Source: a virus
DNA: 24,223 nucleotides
Direction: 5' to 3' (one strand)
IMG/VR virus record: IMGVR_UViG_3300037149_000284
Location: 1 to 24,223 of that record
Position numbers and translations under genes: made by a program. Positions within the stretch are counted from its first letter, which is position 1. Each line of letters begins with the position of its first letter. This document shows, in pieces, positions 1-7,606 of the stretch. The notes below the pieces were generated by a model, which saw nothing but the letters and a program-made list of their open reading frames with translations, made no database searches and had not been told where the DNA came from.

Positions 1-450
1 GCCCAGGTACGCGCGTTGAATCGCCGCATTGATCTTGCTGCTCCCGTCACGCGTCAAGCCGGTGATGAGATCGGCCGTGTAACCCTGGACTACCTGCAGC
101 GCCGCGCGATCGACTACCGGCTGTACGGCGAGTGTTTCTGTTGCGGCCGCCACCGTTGCATCCACATGGAGCGCCGCCTCTTGATATGCCTGCTCCTGAA
201 TCGTATTGACCTGCGAAGTGGCCTGACGGCTGAACTCTTCCATCACGCGATCGACTTGCGCCTTCAGTGCATGCAGGCGAGCGGCGTTGTAACTGTCGGG
301 CGAGTTGCGCGCCACGTCGGCCATGATCTCGCGATTGGCGTCCTCCAGCAACTTCAGCACGCGCTTACGCGCCTCTGGCGTCAGAGCCTTTGCCGCATCC
401 GTCAGCTCTGCGAGCTGCTGCGCGTATGCCTGTGCGCGAGAGCTGGCCAT
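1..450 (-). CDS. Phage minor head protein, N-terminal part (cut by left edge)
   Basis: The frame opens with ATG at 450 directly after the portal stop codon (TAGATG junction) and stays open for 150 codons to the window edge, so the C-terminus is missing. The visible part is almost entirely alpha-helical and rich in Ala, Gln and Glu. It ends in a segment reading YTADLITGLTRDG followed by KINAAIQRAYLG, which resembles the N-terminal region of phage minor head or head-morphogenesis proteins. The order terminase, portal, this gene matches Mu genes 28, 29 and 30 (F). Family knowledge: such proteins sit at the portal vertex and help prohead assembly. The assignment rests on gene order and general character, not on a complete domain. 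Confidence 0.6.
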   Translation of the reverse strand, partial: MASSRAQAYAQQLAELTDAAKALTPEARKRVLKLLEDANREIMADVARNSPDSYNAARLHALKAQVDRVMEEFSRQATSQVNTIQEQAYQEAALHVDATVAAATETLAVQPVVDRAALQVVQGYTADLITGLTRDGSSKINAAIQRAYLG

Positions 451-2130
451 CTACTTGACCGCCGTCCTGGCCTGCGCCTGGTCCAATTGCTCGTCGTCAG
501 CGCCAGTACCGGCTTCATCTGCTTCACTGGGACCAGGCGTCTTGAGTGCCTTCAACGCGCCGGCAAGAGCCGACTGCGGGAAGAACTGATCCTGCTGTTT
601 GTCCGCCCGGTCCTGCTTTTCCTGTTGCGCCGCTTCGTACTCCTCTTGCGAATCGTCGATATCCACGCCTATCTCGGCGAGCACCGTATGAAAGGCACGC
701 GCCGCGGTCAGCCCTGTGACCCAACCTTCCTGCTGGCCAACCTGCAGCGCCGTGGCAACGCCCGCCAATGTCTGCGCGCCCTTTTCCAGATCCTTGACCA
801 CGATTTCAGGGAACTCGATCGAATAGCTCGTATCGATGCCATGGGGTAACACGCCGGCGCGCTGCGCCCACTCGATTGCGAAATCCAGAATGGAGGTCAG
901 GCAACGGGACATGTGGTTCTGGCGCTTCTGAATCTTCTTTGTGAAGGGCGCGCTCATCTCGAGCGCCGAAGCACGGTTGGCATCGTCGCCATCGCCCATC
1001 AGCACCGGAGGAATGCCGGCGCCGCCCAGGCCGTATTTCTTCACCATGCCCGCGCCGGCCGCCATGTCCGCGCCCTTGAAGTCCGGAGTCTTGGCGTCAA
1101 CCGTCACGTTCTCATTGGTGAAGAGTGCGCCGCCCTGCTTGGGCGGATCCTTGGTGATCTTGTTTTTGTACTCATCCACCTTCTTGTCGTCCGCGCCTTT
1201 GAAGACGTAATGCCAGATGAAGGAATTGAGGAAGCGCACCTTGTCGCCAAAGTCGAAGATCATCTGGTCGAACAGATCCACCCAGTCCGCCAGGGCAAAC
1301 ATCTCGCTGAATCCGCGGCTCGCCGATTTCGCCTTGTTCAGCGTGAAATAGAAGCATTCGCCATCGAGCTTGCCGTAGTTCGGATCGTTCACATCCTCAA
1401 TGCGGCGCACGATCAGCATGGGCTTCTGCAAGACCTCGCCCACTTCGCGGCGCAGGCGCACGGCAAACGGCACATTGATCGACGTGGTCCCATCGGAGGT
1501 TGCCATCTCCGCAAACTGGATCGTGTCGATGTTCATCGGGTCGATGTAGCCCACGCGCAGTTTTCCGCTGATCGGATTGACCGCCGTCGTGATGCACAAC
1601 TCCCCGAAGGTGGTCAGCTCATTGGTCCACTGCTCCAGGTTGTCGTCCATGTTGTTGACTTCGTCTTTCCAGAATGCGTCGATCACATCCTGGACGCGCG
1701 GATCCTTGGCCGTTACGCGCACACCCTTGCCGATGGTGTAATCGGTCAAGATCTCCACGATGCGCTTGCCGAAGGGCGTCGTCACGCTGAGGAAGTAGCA
1801 GACCTGCAGCATGCGGTCATGCATCAGCGGATTCAGGTCGCGCAGCGTGGCCAGCGATGTGATGCGCCGGAATCCCGGATCCTCGCCGTCTCCAGTGGTC
1901 AGCGTGAAGAGCTGCGGCGCGACGGCCTCAGCGGTGAGCTTATCTTCAGGCGAGAGCTTGCCCGTTGTCAGAATCTTCTTAGCCAGGTCGAACAGAGCTT
2001 TGTCTTTCGCATCGGCACGGGCATCGTCCCAACGCTTAGCTTCCGCCGTATTCATTACGGTAAGATCCGCGCGTTCCTTGTTTGATCGGCGGTGGAACAT
2101 ATCTTTGATACGGTTGGGAATCAAGCCCAT
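451..2130 (-). CDS. Phage portal protein
   Basis: This 559-aa protein would form the dodecameric ring at the head vertex through which DNA is packaged and ejected. Length and composition fit portal proteins. The segment TPFGKRIVEILTDYTIGKGV near residue 115 is typical of the portal wing/clip entry region (a helix followed by the 'iGkG' turn). The central part has alternating beta and helix with many aromatic residues. The C-terminal 60 residues are Gln, Glu and Asp rich and probably disordered. The ATG at 2130 has a good Shine-Dalgarno (GGAGATCCAG before ATG) and overlaps the terminase stop by 10 bases. It sits between the terminase and a minor head gene, as expected for a packaging module. 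I do not see clear similarity to the Mu gp29 family, so it may be of another portal subfamily. Confidence 0.85.
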   Translation of the reverse strand: MGLIPNRIKDMFHRRSNKERADLTVMNTAEAKRWDDARADAKDKALFDLAKKILTTGKLSPEDKLTAEAVAPQLFTLTTGDGEDPGFRRITSLATLRDLNPLMHDRMLQVCYFLSVTTPFGKRIVEILTDYTIGKGVRVTAKDPRVQDVIDAFWKDEVNNMDDNLEQWTNELTTFGELCITTAVNPISGKLRVGYIDPMNIDTIQFAEMATSDGTTSINVPFAVRLRREVGEVLQKPMLIVRRIEDVNDPNYGKLDGECFYFTLNKAKSASRGFSEMFALADWVDLFDQMIFDFGDKVRFLNSFIWHYVFKGADDKKVDEYKNKITKDPPKQGGALFTNENVTVDAKTPDFKGADMAAGAGMVKKYGLGGAGIPPVLMGDGDDANRASALEMSAPFTKKIQKRQNHMSRCLTSILDFAIEWAQRAGVLPHGIDTSYSIEFPEIVVKDLEKGAQTLAGVATALQVGQQEGWVTGLTAARAFHTVLAEIGVDIDDSQEEYEAAQQEKQDRADKQQDQFFPQSALAGALKALKTPGPSEADEAGTGADDEQLDQAQARTAVK

Positions 2131-3731
2131 CTGGATCTCCTGTCTGGCTGCATATGTTCATTCGTGCTTCGGCTGACACCGGTCATCACGCCGCGTTCAG
2201 CTCGCGGATCGCGACTGCCAGATTGCGTGCTACTCGATGCAACGGCTGCATCGACGCCGGAGTAGCTGGCAAACTGCGCGAGGGATGCGGCCCAGAAGCG
2301 ATCGGCGTGTGCGAATACCTTGCGCTTCTGTGCGCCGGCGACGGCCGACTCCATCTCGATCTGGGGCGCATCGAACTTGACTCCGGTTGCGGTGGCCTCG
2401 CGCTTGATCGACTGCAGCTCGATTCGGATCTGCGGATCGTACGGAATCCGGAAGTGTGCTTCCTCAAGCACACGCTTGAACTTGACGGCCAAGTCGACCT
2501 TCATGCGAACACCGTTGTCATTCGTACCGCCGAAGCTCACGCCCATCACCCGGCCGCCATTGGTTTGCTCCAGCAGGTCATAGAGCGCGATACCCATGCC
2601 GGTTGAATCGAGCGCCGTGCGCGTCGTCATGCGCACCCACGGATCGAGGATGTCGTATTGCTTCGGAAAAGGCACAGAGAACAGCGGCAGCACCAGGCGT
2701 GTCATGCGGATGTCGCCCAGGCGCTCGATCAGCCAGAGCAGAGTCTGATTGTGACTGCGCGCCACGTCAATGCCTGCGTAGAGAGGCCCACGAGCCGCAT
2801 AACCGGCCGGCCAGTCCACCGTTGCTCCGGAGTCCTCGCACTGCTGAATGAGTTCGATCGGCAGCCATGCACCCGTGGCCTTCAGGAACGCACAGCAGAA
2901 CTCCTGAGCCCAGGTATCGGCATCCTTGATGCCTTCCCGCATTTCGTCGATGTTGATCGGGCAGCCATCGGCGACGGCCATGTGCACGTCGATCCAGTGA
3001 CCGCTCCACGGTCCTTTGCGTAGTGGATTCGGCCGCGGCGCAATGCCGTCCGTCAGTCCGAGATCCTTGGCCAGGTCAAAGAATTTTCCCTGTTCGCCAT
3101 TGGGCGTCGAGAGCACGTCAAGCCGGTTGCCGAGAGCAACCTGCCGGAAAATGGCGGCCCAGATTGCGTAGCTGTCCTGCTGGTGCGCGAACTCATCCAG
3201 GACCGCGTCGCCCGGGTAACCACGGGCGGTGCGGGGATTCGCGGCGAGCGCCATGATGCGGCTGCCGTTCGCGAACTGGATCCGCTGCACCAGAAAGTCG
3301 GTCAGGCTGATGTCGTCTTTCCATAACTCGTCGTAGGTTTCCGCGACCGCCCCGATGGCCTGGGTGTTTTTCTTGCAGGTGTCCACAAACTCGGTCGATT
3401 GCGCCTGCGAGGGGGAAAGCACCGTTGTCGTCGATCCCGGATGCTCCAGGCGGCGAAAGATATGATCTACGCCCGTTGCGTAGGAGTAGCCGATGCGGGC
3501 AGACTTGACCGACAGCTTAAATCGCGTCGTATCGTCGATCCACCGCTGCTGGTAATCCCGCATCTGGATCACGGGCGGCAACTTGAAATCGAACGGCACA
3601 ACCTCGATCCGTGGCCCGGACTCAGGCTGCGGGCTTGGGAGCTGGGCCGATTCCGAAGACGCGTTCGCGGATTTTGTCGATGTCGTCTTTGGTGATGGCT
3701 TTGCCTCGCGTGATTTTCTTTTCTGCAGCAT
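2121..3731 (-). CDS. Terminase large subunit (Mu gp28-like)
   Basis: This 536-aa packaging motor has an ATPase domain followed by an RNase H-fold nuclease. Visible motifs are a deviant Walker A (SVKSARIGYS, residues 74-83), Walker B with catalytic acid (AVLDE, 176-180, followed by FAHQ) and the coupling motif LSTPNG (207-212). The nuclease acids are in GIDVA (Asp322), LDSTGMG (Asp375) and HADRFWAASLA (Asp477). The spacing and the last motif are typical of Mu-type large terminases. The first 50 residues are Ser, Pro and Lys rich and overlap the 3' end of the small subunit gene by 110 bases. The ATG at 3731 has a good Shine-Dalgarno (AAAGGA, 5 bases before), so the long overlap looks genuine, although a GTG further in (near residue 45) cannot be excluded. 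Confidence 0.92.
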   Translation of the reverse strand: MLQKRKSREAKPSPKTTSTKSANASSESAQLPSPQPESGPRIEVVPFDFKLPPVIQMRDYQQRWIDDTTRFKLSVKSARIGYSYATGVDHIFRRLEHPGSTTTVLSPSQAQSTEFVDTCKKNTQAIGAVAETYDELWKDDISLTDFLVQRIQFANGSRIMALAANPRTARGYPGDAVLDEFAHQQDSYAIWAAIFRQVALGNRLDVLSTPNGEQGKFFDLAKDLGLTDGIAPRPNPLRKGPWSGHWIDVHMAVADGCPINIDEMREGIKDADTWAQEFCCAFLKATGAWLPIELIQQCEDSGATVDWPAGYAARGPLYAGIDVARSHNQTLLWLIERLGDIRMTRLVLPLFSVPFPKQYDILDPWVRMTTRTALDSTGMGIALYDLLEQTNGGRVMGVSFGGTNDNGVRMKVDLAVKFKRVLEEAHFRIPYDPQIRIELQSIKREATATGVKFDAPQIEMESAVAGAQKRKVFAHADRFWAASLAQFASYSGVDAAVASSSTQSGSRDPRAERGVMTGVSRSTNEHMQPDRRSRWA

Positions 3732-4317
3732 CCATTTCCTTTGCGAACTTCCGGCGCTTCAACTCCGCGTCCTTTTCGAGCTGCACCAGACGGCGTTCGT
3801 CCACGGCGACTTTACGTTCCTTGATGTTGTTCAGCCGGCGCTCGTTCATGATGTCGGCCAGCGCGATCAGACCTTTGGTGGCATTCATCCGGCCTTTTGG
3901 CGTGGCGTCTTCAGCCAGGATCGCCATCAGCTGATCGCGGGCCGCATTGACAACGGCCTCGTCCTCGCCGGCGACGATCGACTTAGCGAAAGCCGCGGCG
4001 ATTTCCCGGGCCTGGGCCGAGCGCACCATCATCTCGGCCGTGACCTGGCTAACGCGTAGATCGAACCATCGCTGCAGATTGCTGTCCGACAGCCGCATGT
4101 TTGGGAAAAGTTCGAGAACATTCGTCTCCAGCGAATCCCAGTCGATGAATCCGCCTTTTTCCTTGGGAAGCGCAGACAACTCCTCGATATCCTTCCAGGT
4201 GCGCCCCTGGTCTCGAAGAGCCTGGATCGCATCGCGCACCTCAATAGGAAGGCGATCGATATAGAGAAGCTGATTGCGCAGCCGCTTCTCGCCGGTTTTT
4301 GCTCTGGGCTTGGGCAT
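3622..4317 (-). CDS. Terminase small subunit (Mu gp27-like, DUF3486 type)
   Basis: This 231-aa protein sits directly upstream of the large terminase. The N-terminus carries IDRLPIEVRDAIQALRDQGR and then WKDIEEL, the typical opening of Mu gp27-like (DUF3486) proteins. These are thought to recognise DNA for packaging through an N-terminal helical DNA-binding region. The middle and C-terminal parts are strongly helical and highly charged (residues about 140-215), consistent with an oligomerising coiled coil. The C-terminus ends in a Pro/Ala tail. The start ATG at 4317 lies 2 bases after the previous stop. Function is inferred from sequence character and position. Confidence 0.78.
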   Translation of the reverse strand: MPKPRAKTGEKRLRNQLLYIDRLPIEVRDAIQALRDQGRTWKDIEELSALPKEKGGFIDWDSLETNVLELFPNMRLSDSNLQRWFDLRVSQVTAEMMVRSAQAREIAAAFAKSIVAGEDEAVVNAARDQLMAILAEDATPKGRMNATKGLIALADIMNERRLNNIKERKVAVDERRLVQLEKDAELKRRKFAKEMDAAEKKITRGKAITKDDIDKIRERVFGIGPAPKPAA

Positions 4318-4319
4318 GG

Positions 4320-4640
4320 CTAGCTGAACAGCACGTTGTCGTTGTCCCGGCGACGCAAAGCGACGGCAGATCCCAGGGACGTAAGCATGATGCGTTCGGC
4401 AATGAATCGCCCCTTTTCGTCGCTGAACGTCTGGTCGAACTTCACGTAGTTCAGCTCCTGGAGGTCCTGCAGCATGGTCATGACCTGGCGGAAGCTCATG
4501 TTCGAGCCAAGATCCTGCATGAGCCCCTGCAGGATCGAATCAGTCATCCTGTCCAGCTGATCCTCATGCCCCTGCCGGATCAGCTTCAGCATGTTGCCGC
4601 GCCGGCGCTTCGTTTGTTTCAGCTCCTGTTCAACGTCCAT
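4320..4640 (-). CDS. Small winged-helix-like protein of the packaging cluster (Mu gp26-like)
   Basis: This is a 106-aa protein. Residues about 17-105 alternate helices and end with a beta-hairpin-like stretch (LNYVKFDQTF, FIAERIMLTSLG), which fits a small winged helix. The position between a membrane/coiled-coil protein and the gp27-like small terminase is where Mu has gene 26. The sequence pattern 'helix, Leu-rich recognition helix, V-K-F-D wing, L-T-x-x-G' resembles that family. The start ATG at 4640 follows the previous stop by a single base (TGAAATG), indicating translational coupling. The role is unknown even in Mu. The family assignment is moderate and could be wrong. Confidence 0.55.
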   Translation of the reverse strand: MDVEQELKQTKRRRGNMLKLIRQGHEDQLDRMTDSILQGLMQDLGSNMSFRQVMTMLQDLQELNYVKFDQTFSDEKGRFIAERIMLTSLGSAVALRRRDNDNVLFS

Positions 4641-4641
4641 T

Positions 4642-5160
4642 TCACCCTCGCTCCACTAAACGGTTCACTGCCTCCGTCAACTTCGCGAGCGCTGCATCCT
4701 GCTGGTTGAAGCGCTCGTATACAGATGGAAATTCCTGCGCGGCATAGATCGTCAGGCGGCGAACCTCCTCGGCCTGTTGGCCGCCCTGCTCCGCCAGCTT
4801 GGTCAACGCAGTGGCCTGGCGATCGCTTGCATCGGCCTGACGGCTACTTGCCTTCGCCTGGTCCTGGACACCCGATACCACCGCGGTGAACGCAGCCTGC
4901 ACCGTGTCATTCATCCGGGAAAGGAATTGGCCCAGTATCGCCAGACCCACCAGTACGACCACCGGCCACGGTCCCCAGACACTCAGGAGCCGGAAGCCTT
5001 CGGTCGGCTGGCGCTGCAGCAGCTCGAAGATCGCCAGCACAATCGCGGCGCCCCCGGCCGAGCTGAGGCCCACCTGCAGATAACGGATCCACCCGCGGCG
5101 GAAGCTCGCCACCACTTCGCCCTTCGGGGCATCCACGATCCCGATCCCGAGCGTCGTCAC
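4642..5160 (-). CDS. Membrane protein with coiled coil (Mu gp25-like position)
   Basis: This is a 172-aa protein with two hydrophobic segments (about residues 27-48 and 60-81). They are followed by a soluble helical region rich in Gln, Ala and Asp (about 85-170) with heptad character, so it is likely a membrane-anchored coiled coil. The gene starts with GTG at 5160, overlapping the upstream stop as GTGA. A protein with a membrane segment and coiled coil (DUF2730 in Mu, gp25) occupies the same place in Mu, just before gp26, gp27 and gp28. The biochemical role is unknown. It could alternatively be part of the lysis functions, because it directly follows a holin-like gene. Confidence 0.55.
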   Translation of the reverse strand: MTTLGIGIVDAPKGEVVASFRRGWIRYLQVGLSSAGGAAIVLAIFELLQRQPTEGFRLLSVWGPWPVVVLVGLAILGQFLSRMNDTVQAAFTAVVSGVQDQAKASSRQADASDRQATALTKLAEQGGQQAEEVRRLTIYAAQEFPSVYERFNQQDAALAKLTEAVNRLVERG

Positions 5161-5675
5161 TTGCTGGCGACCCCCTGATAAGTGCTATCCCCCGTAAAAG
5201 GATTTGCTCCTACCCCCACAGTCAAGGGAGCAACAACTGGAACCCCTCCACTCACCGCGAAGACAGGCGCAGCTGGCGTGAGCAGCGATTTGGCCAGGCT
5301 GGCAACCTCATCCGCGGTATTCCCGGAGATGTGCAGGCTTGCTCCGCCCAGGGCGGCAGCCTCGCCGATCACCGCCGGCGCCAGCGCTTCAGCCGTAGTC
5401 TCGGCATCCTTAACTGCCTGCTGCTTATTCCCGGCCCGGATATCGGCTCCCACCTGGGCCACGCCCTGTAGTGCAGTGAGCAGCTCGGCCTGGTGCCGAT
5501 TCGCCTTGTCTCCGTATCCGACGATTGAGAGACCGACGCCAGCCAAGGTCAGCCCGGTTGCCGGGTCAACCTTTCCAAGCCAGACCGCAGCAACTGCGCC
5601 AGCCAGAATCACCGCGCCGCCCAGAATTGTTTTCTTGCCTTCGAACCATCCCAAAACTCTCTGCCAGATCGCCAT
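5157..5675 (-). CDS. Holin-like small membrane protein
   Basis: This is a 172-aa protein. The N-terminus is short, amphipathic and positively charged (WQRVLGWFEGKK). Two close hydrophobic segments follow (about residues 15-34 and 40-55), with a long polar-to-neutral C-terminal part rich in Ala, Val and Gly. Two membrane spans at the N-terminus near an endolysin gene suggest a holin or a holin-like pore protein. The C-terminal 110 residues are longer than in ordinary holins, so the call is inference. The ATG at 5675 has a Shine-Dalgarno (AGAGGA, 4 bases before). It heads the packaging gene run and follows a gap of about 210 bases holding a weak terminator, so a promoter for the head genes may lie just upstream. 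Confidence 0.45.
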   Translation of the reverse strand: MAIWQRVLGWFEGKKTILGGAVILAGAVAAVWLGKVDPATGLTLAGVGLSIVGYGDKANRHQAELLTALQGVAQVGADIRAGNKQQAVKDAETTAEALAPAVIGEAAALGGASLHISGNTADEVASLAKSLLTPAAPVFAVSGGVPVVAPLTVGVGANPFTGDSTYQGVASK

Positions 5676-5748
5676 AAATTCCTCTCCGAACCCGAACTTT
5701 CCCTTTGCTGCCTTCGCCCAGCCCCCAGACCTGCCCGCAATCGCACAG

Positions 5749-5770
5749 AAAAAATGCGGAACCGCGTTCC
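5749..5770 (-). terminator. Possible intrinsic terminator after the Acb2-like gene
   Basis: On the minus strand a short hairpin (GGAAC, loop GCG, GTTCC) is followed, after GCA, by six T residues. It lies about 115 bases past the Acb2-like stop and 74 bases before the holin-like start. The stem is only 5 bp, so termination may be partial. The rest of 5676-5884 shows no coding potential that I trust. Confidence 0.35.
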
Positions 5771-5884
5771 AAAGAGGAGGGTGCCACTACCCCACCGAAA
5801 AATCTGCCAGACGCCTCCAGAGGGCTTCTGCTGCGTTTTCGGGTTTTGCCGGTATTCACCCCGGTTGTACCCGGACCTCCTCCG

Positions 5885-6169
5885 CTAAAGCTTCCCGAAA
5901 TTCACGATCCCCGAGTTCGCCCACATCCGAGCTTCCCGGACTAGCCGGAGAGCCGTGCTGCGATCCGCCGACGGTGGCACATGCGCAAGGATGGTTGCCG
6001 CAAACGTCCGGCCCGCGATCGTGACCGCCTGCAGATCCGTGACCTGGTCGCCCGTAGGGGCGTGATACGTAAAAGCCGCGTCAAGGAATTCCCTGTCCTT
6101 GTCGCTCATTGCTGCCTCGTCAGCCACCGGAACATCGCCGATGCTGTATGCAACCTTTGTCTGTGCCAT
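5885..6169 (-). CDS. Acb2/Tad1-like cyclic-nucleotide sponge candidate (anti-CBASS/anti-Thoeris)
   Basis: This is a 94-aa protein whose C-terminal part has the pattern I associate with Acb2/Tad1-type hairpin-domain proteins. It shows FTYHAPTGDQ (residues 33-42), a helix, the short linker HVPPSADRS, and then TALRLVREARMWANSGIV (72-89). Family knowledge: Acb2 binds cyclic oligonucleotide signals of CBASS, and Tad1 binds the Thoeris signal, so the bacterial defence effector is not switched on. The start is chosen at ATG 6169 (GAGG, 5 bases before). A second good start is ATG 6109 (GAGG, 5 bases), giving 74 aa, closer to the usual family size. A longer reading from TTG 6271 has no ribosome site and would run through a 12-bp inverted repeat. 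The gene sits alone between the secreted lysis-region protein and the holin-like gene. Confidence 0.68.
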   Translation of the reverse strand: MAQTKVAYSIGDVPVADEAAMSDKDREFLDAAFTYHAPTGDQVTDLQAVTIAGRTFAATILAHVPPSADRSTALRLVREARMWANSGIVNFGKL

Positions 6170-6186
6170 CATTGCCTCGATTTGGT

Positions 6187-6222
6187 TCCGGCCTGTCGGG
6201 TGTGCCCACTCGACAGGCCGGA
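6187..6222. repeat. 12-bp perfect inverted repeat upstream of the Acb2-like gene
   Basis: TCCGGCCTGTCG and its exact complement are separated by 12 bases, and the structure ends 10 bases before the GAGG ribosome site of the Acb2-like gene. Neither side has a T-run, so it does not look like a plain terminator. It could be a protein-binding dyad or an RNA hairpin that controls transcription or translation of the downstream gene. Confidence 0.7.
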
Positions 6223-6339
6223 GGTTGGTTGATTTGCCCAGGTACGCGCTGTAGACCGTCGTCCACCACAAGTAACAGTGTCTCTTTCAACTACCACCGC
6301 AGCAATCTGGGGTATTCCGCTGTTTTGGGTTGTATTTTG

Positions 6340-7047
6340 TTAGCTTGCCGGCTGCTCGTCCGCCTCGGCCTGCTGTTCGGCCGCAGCATCGGAAGCCAGG
6401 GCCGAAGCCTGCAGCTGCGGATCCGACTCGCCGCGCAGAGATTCGAGCTTGGTCACCAGCGCCGATCCGGCAGCGATCGCCAGCGCGATCAACTCCTCGA
6501 TCTCCTCGGCCGTCAACGCCAGGCCAAGCAGCGGCGCAGCAGGTATGAACGGATTGGGTCCATGCCGCGGCATGCTGGATGAGTTGGCTGCAATCACTGC
6601 CTGCACAATCGCGATCTGCGCCTGGATCGACGTCATGATGGTTGCGAACGCCGTCTGCGCCTTGGTGCTCTTGAGGTGCAGCACACCCTGGCTCTGCAGC
6701 GTACTGATCTGGGCAAGCAGTGTATTGAACGCGGTGATCGCCTGCGCGGAGGTCAGCTGCGATCCCGAGTTGGGCAAAGACTGCACCGTCTTGGTAAACG
6801 CGTCATTCGCCTTCGCAGCCTGGTCGATATAGCTTGCGACCAGCGCGCCCTCCTGGGCGGACTCTTCGCCGGCCTGGATCAACTGGTGGTTCGTGGTGGC
6901 CGCCGTCTGCAGGCTCGCGCCGATCGAAGCAGCCGCCAAACTCGATTGATGCACGGCCGTGCCGCGGCATCCCTTGGCGCCCATGCAAATCACCAGCGCC
7001 ACCGTCATCACGGCCGTAAAGGCCAACAACCGTCCAAATCGTTTCAT
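6340..7047 (-). CDS. Secreted or lipoprotein-like protein of the lysis cluster
   Basis: This 235-aa protein starts at ATG 7047, overlapping the lysozyme stop as ATGA, so the two are translationally coupled. The N-terminus is a typical export signal: MKRFGR, a hydrophobic core (residues 7-21), then MGAKGC. Cys27 could be a lipid-attachment site, although the residue before it in the box (Lys) is unusual. The mature part is helical and rich in Ala, Gln, Ser and Thr (about 30-160). A second hydrophobic helical stretch follows around 175-200, and the C-terminus is acidic and Ala-rich. Directly following an endolysin, it could serve in outer-envelope disruption (spanin-like), but no spanin motif is recognisable. 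I do not recognise the family. Confidence 0.6.
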   Translation of the reverse strand: MKRFGRLLAFTAVMTVALVICMGAKGCRGTAVHQSSLAAASIGASLQTAATTNHQLIQAGEESAQEGALVASYIDQAAKANDAFTKTVQSLPNSGSQLTSAQAITAFNTLLAQISTLQSQGVLHLKSTKAQTAFATIMTSIQAQIAIVQAVIAANSSSMPRHGPNPFIPAAPLLGLALTAEEIEELIALAIAAGSALVTKLESLRGESDPQLQASALASDAAAEQQAEADEQPAS

Positions 7048-7484
7048 GCCGTCTGCTCCTTCCACATCTGGAATTCCGCTTCGCGGCGCGTCTTCAGGGC
7101 AGAAATTTCCTTCGCGCCGGAGTGGTCCCAGCAAAGCAACTGTTGGGCGGCCGCATCCAAGCGACCGGCGTTGAGATCTGTGAGCAAAGTGGATGAGGCT
7201 AGCCGCCCCTGGCCGAGATTGAAGACAAAGTCCACCAGCGCGTCGAACTGGCCCTGCGTCAGTGGGGCTTTGACCAGGCGCGCAACGGCATCTTCGGCAT
7301 CGCGCACATCGCTCAGCAAGATCTTCGCGGCAAAAGATTCGTCAATGCCCCGCGGAAAGCTCTCCGGGTGGAGCAGCTTGTGGCCATAGCCGATGGTGGA
7401 GATCCCAGCCACGTCGAGGTACACATGGCTGCGAAACCCTTCCGATCGCTTCAACAGATCCAAACCTGCCGCACTGAGTTGCAT
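7044..7484 (-). CDS. Endolysin, GH24 (T4-type) lysozyme
   Basis: This is a 146-aa muramidase that cleaves the glycan chain of peptidoglycan to release phage. The catalytic set is visible with exactly the T4 lysozyme spacing: Glu15 in SEGF, Asp24 in YLDVAG, and Thr30 in TIGYGH. Further family features are the LTQGQFDALVDFVFNLG segment (about 78-94) and the C-terminal LKTRREAEFQMW. There is no signal peptide or signal-arrest helix, so a holin is needed for release, and a holin-like gene lies downstream. The start ATG 7484 is preferred because AGGTG lies 6 bases before it. The ATG at 7499 has no ribosome site. It is the first gene of the leftward late cluster. Confidence 0.93.
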   Translation of the reverse strand: MQLSAAGLDLLKRSEGFRSHVYLDVAGISTIGYGHKLLHPESFPRGIDESFAAKILLSDVRDAEDAVARLVKAPLTQGQFDALVDFVFNLGQGRLASSTLLTDLNAGRLDAAAQQLLCWDHSGAKEISALKTRREAEFQMWKEQTA

Positions 7485-7540
7485 TAGCCTCACCTGCATT
7501 AGTGAGACCAGACTAGGAGGATGTGTTTTCAGAGGCTATT

Positions 7541-7572
7541 AGCGCCTAAAAAGCGCTCGCCGCCCGTAAGTT
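7541..7572 (-). repeat. 32-bp repeat, left copy (inverted partner at 19741-19772)
   Basis: Read on the minus strand, the block contains TTACGGGCGGCGAG and CTTTTTAGGCGCT. It matches the plus strand at 19741-19772 in 29 of 32 positions. It lies between the end of the repressor-linked genes and the lysozyme gene. The two copies point outward from the repressor-plus-early module. It partly overlaps a GC-rich hairpin (7558-7579). Confidence 0.85.
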
Positions 7573-7579
7573 GGCGGCG
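7558..7579 (-). terminator. Possible terminator of the repressor operon
   Basis: CGCCGCC and GGCGGCG form a perfect 7-bp stem with an 8-base loop. On the minus strand it is followed by AGCGC and then TTTTT. It lies 28 bases past the stop of the last repressor-linked gene. The T-run starts 5 bases after the stem, which is not ideal. The right part of this structure is shared with the 32-bp repeat, so a non-terminator function is also possible. Confidence 0.4.
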
Positions 7580-7606
7580 ATAGAAGGGAATGCTTCATGC
7601 TTTCGT

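Noticed and set aside
1-14. 14-bp exact match between 1-14 and 6236-6249, both readable as AYLG on the minus strand
   Set aside because: About one such match is expected by chance in 24 kb, and similarity does not extend on either side.
913-2085. Long open frame on the plus strand opposite the portal gene
   Set aside because: It is antisense to a well-supported gene in high-GC DNA, its product is His/Val/Arg/Leu rich without motif, and there is no ribosome site.
5885-6271. Longer start (TTG 6271) for the Acb2-like gene
   Set aside because: No ribosome site, a weak start codon, and the reading passes through a 12-bp inverted repeat. ATG 6169 or 6109 have good sites.
7044-7499. Lysozyme start at ATG 7499
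   Set aside because: No Shine-Dalgarno before it; the ATG at 7484 has one, and the lysozyme fold starts there.
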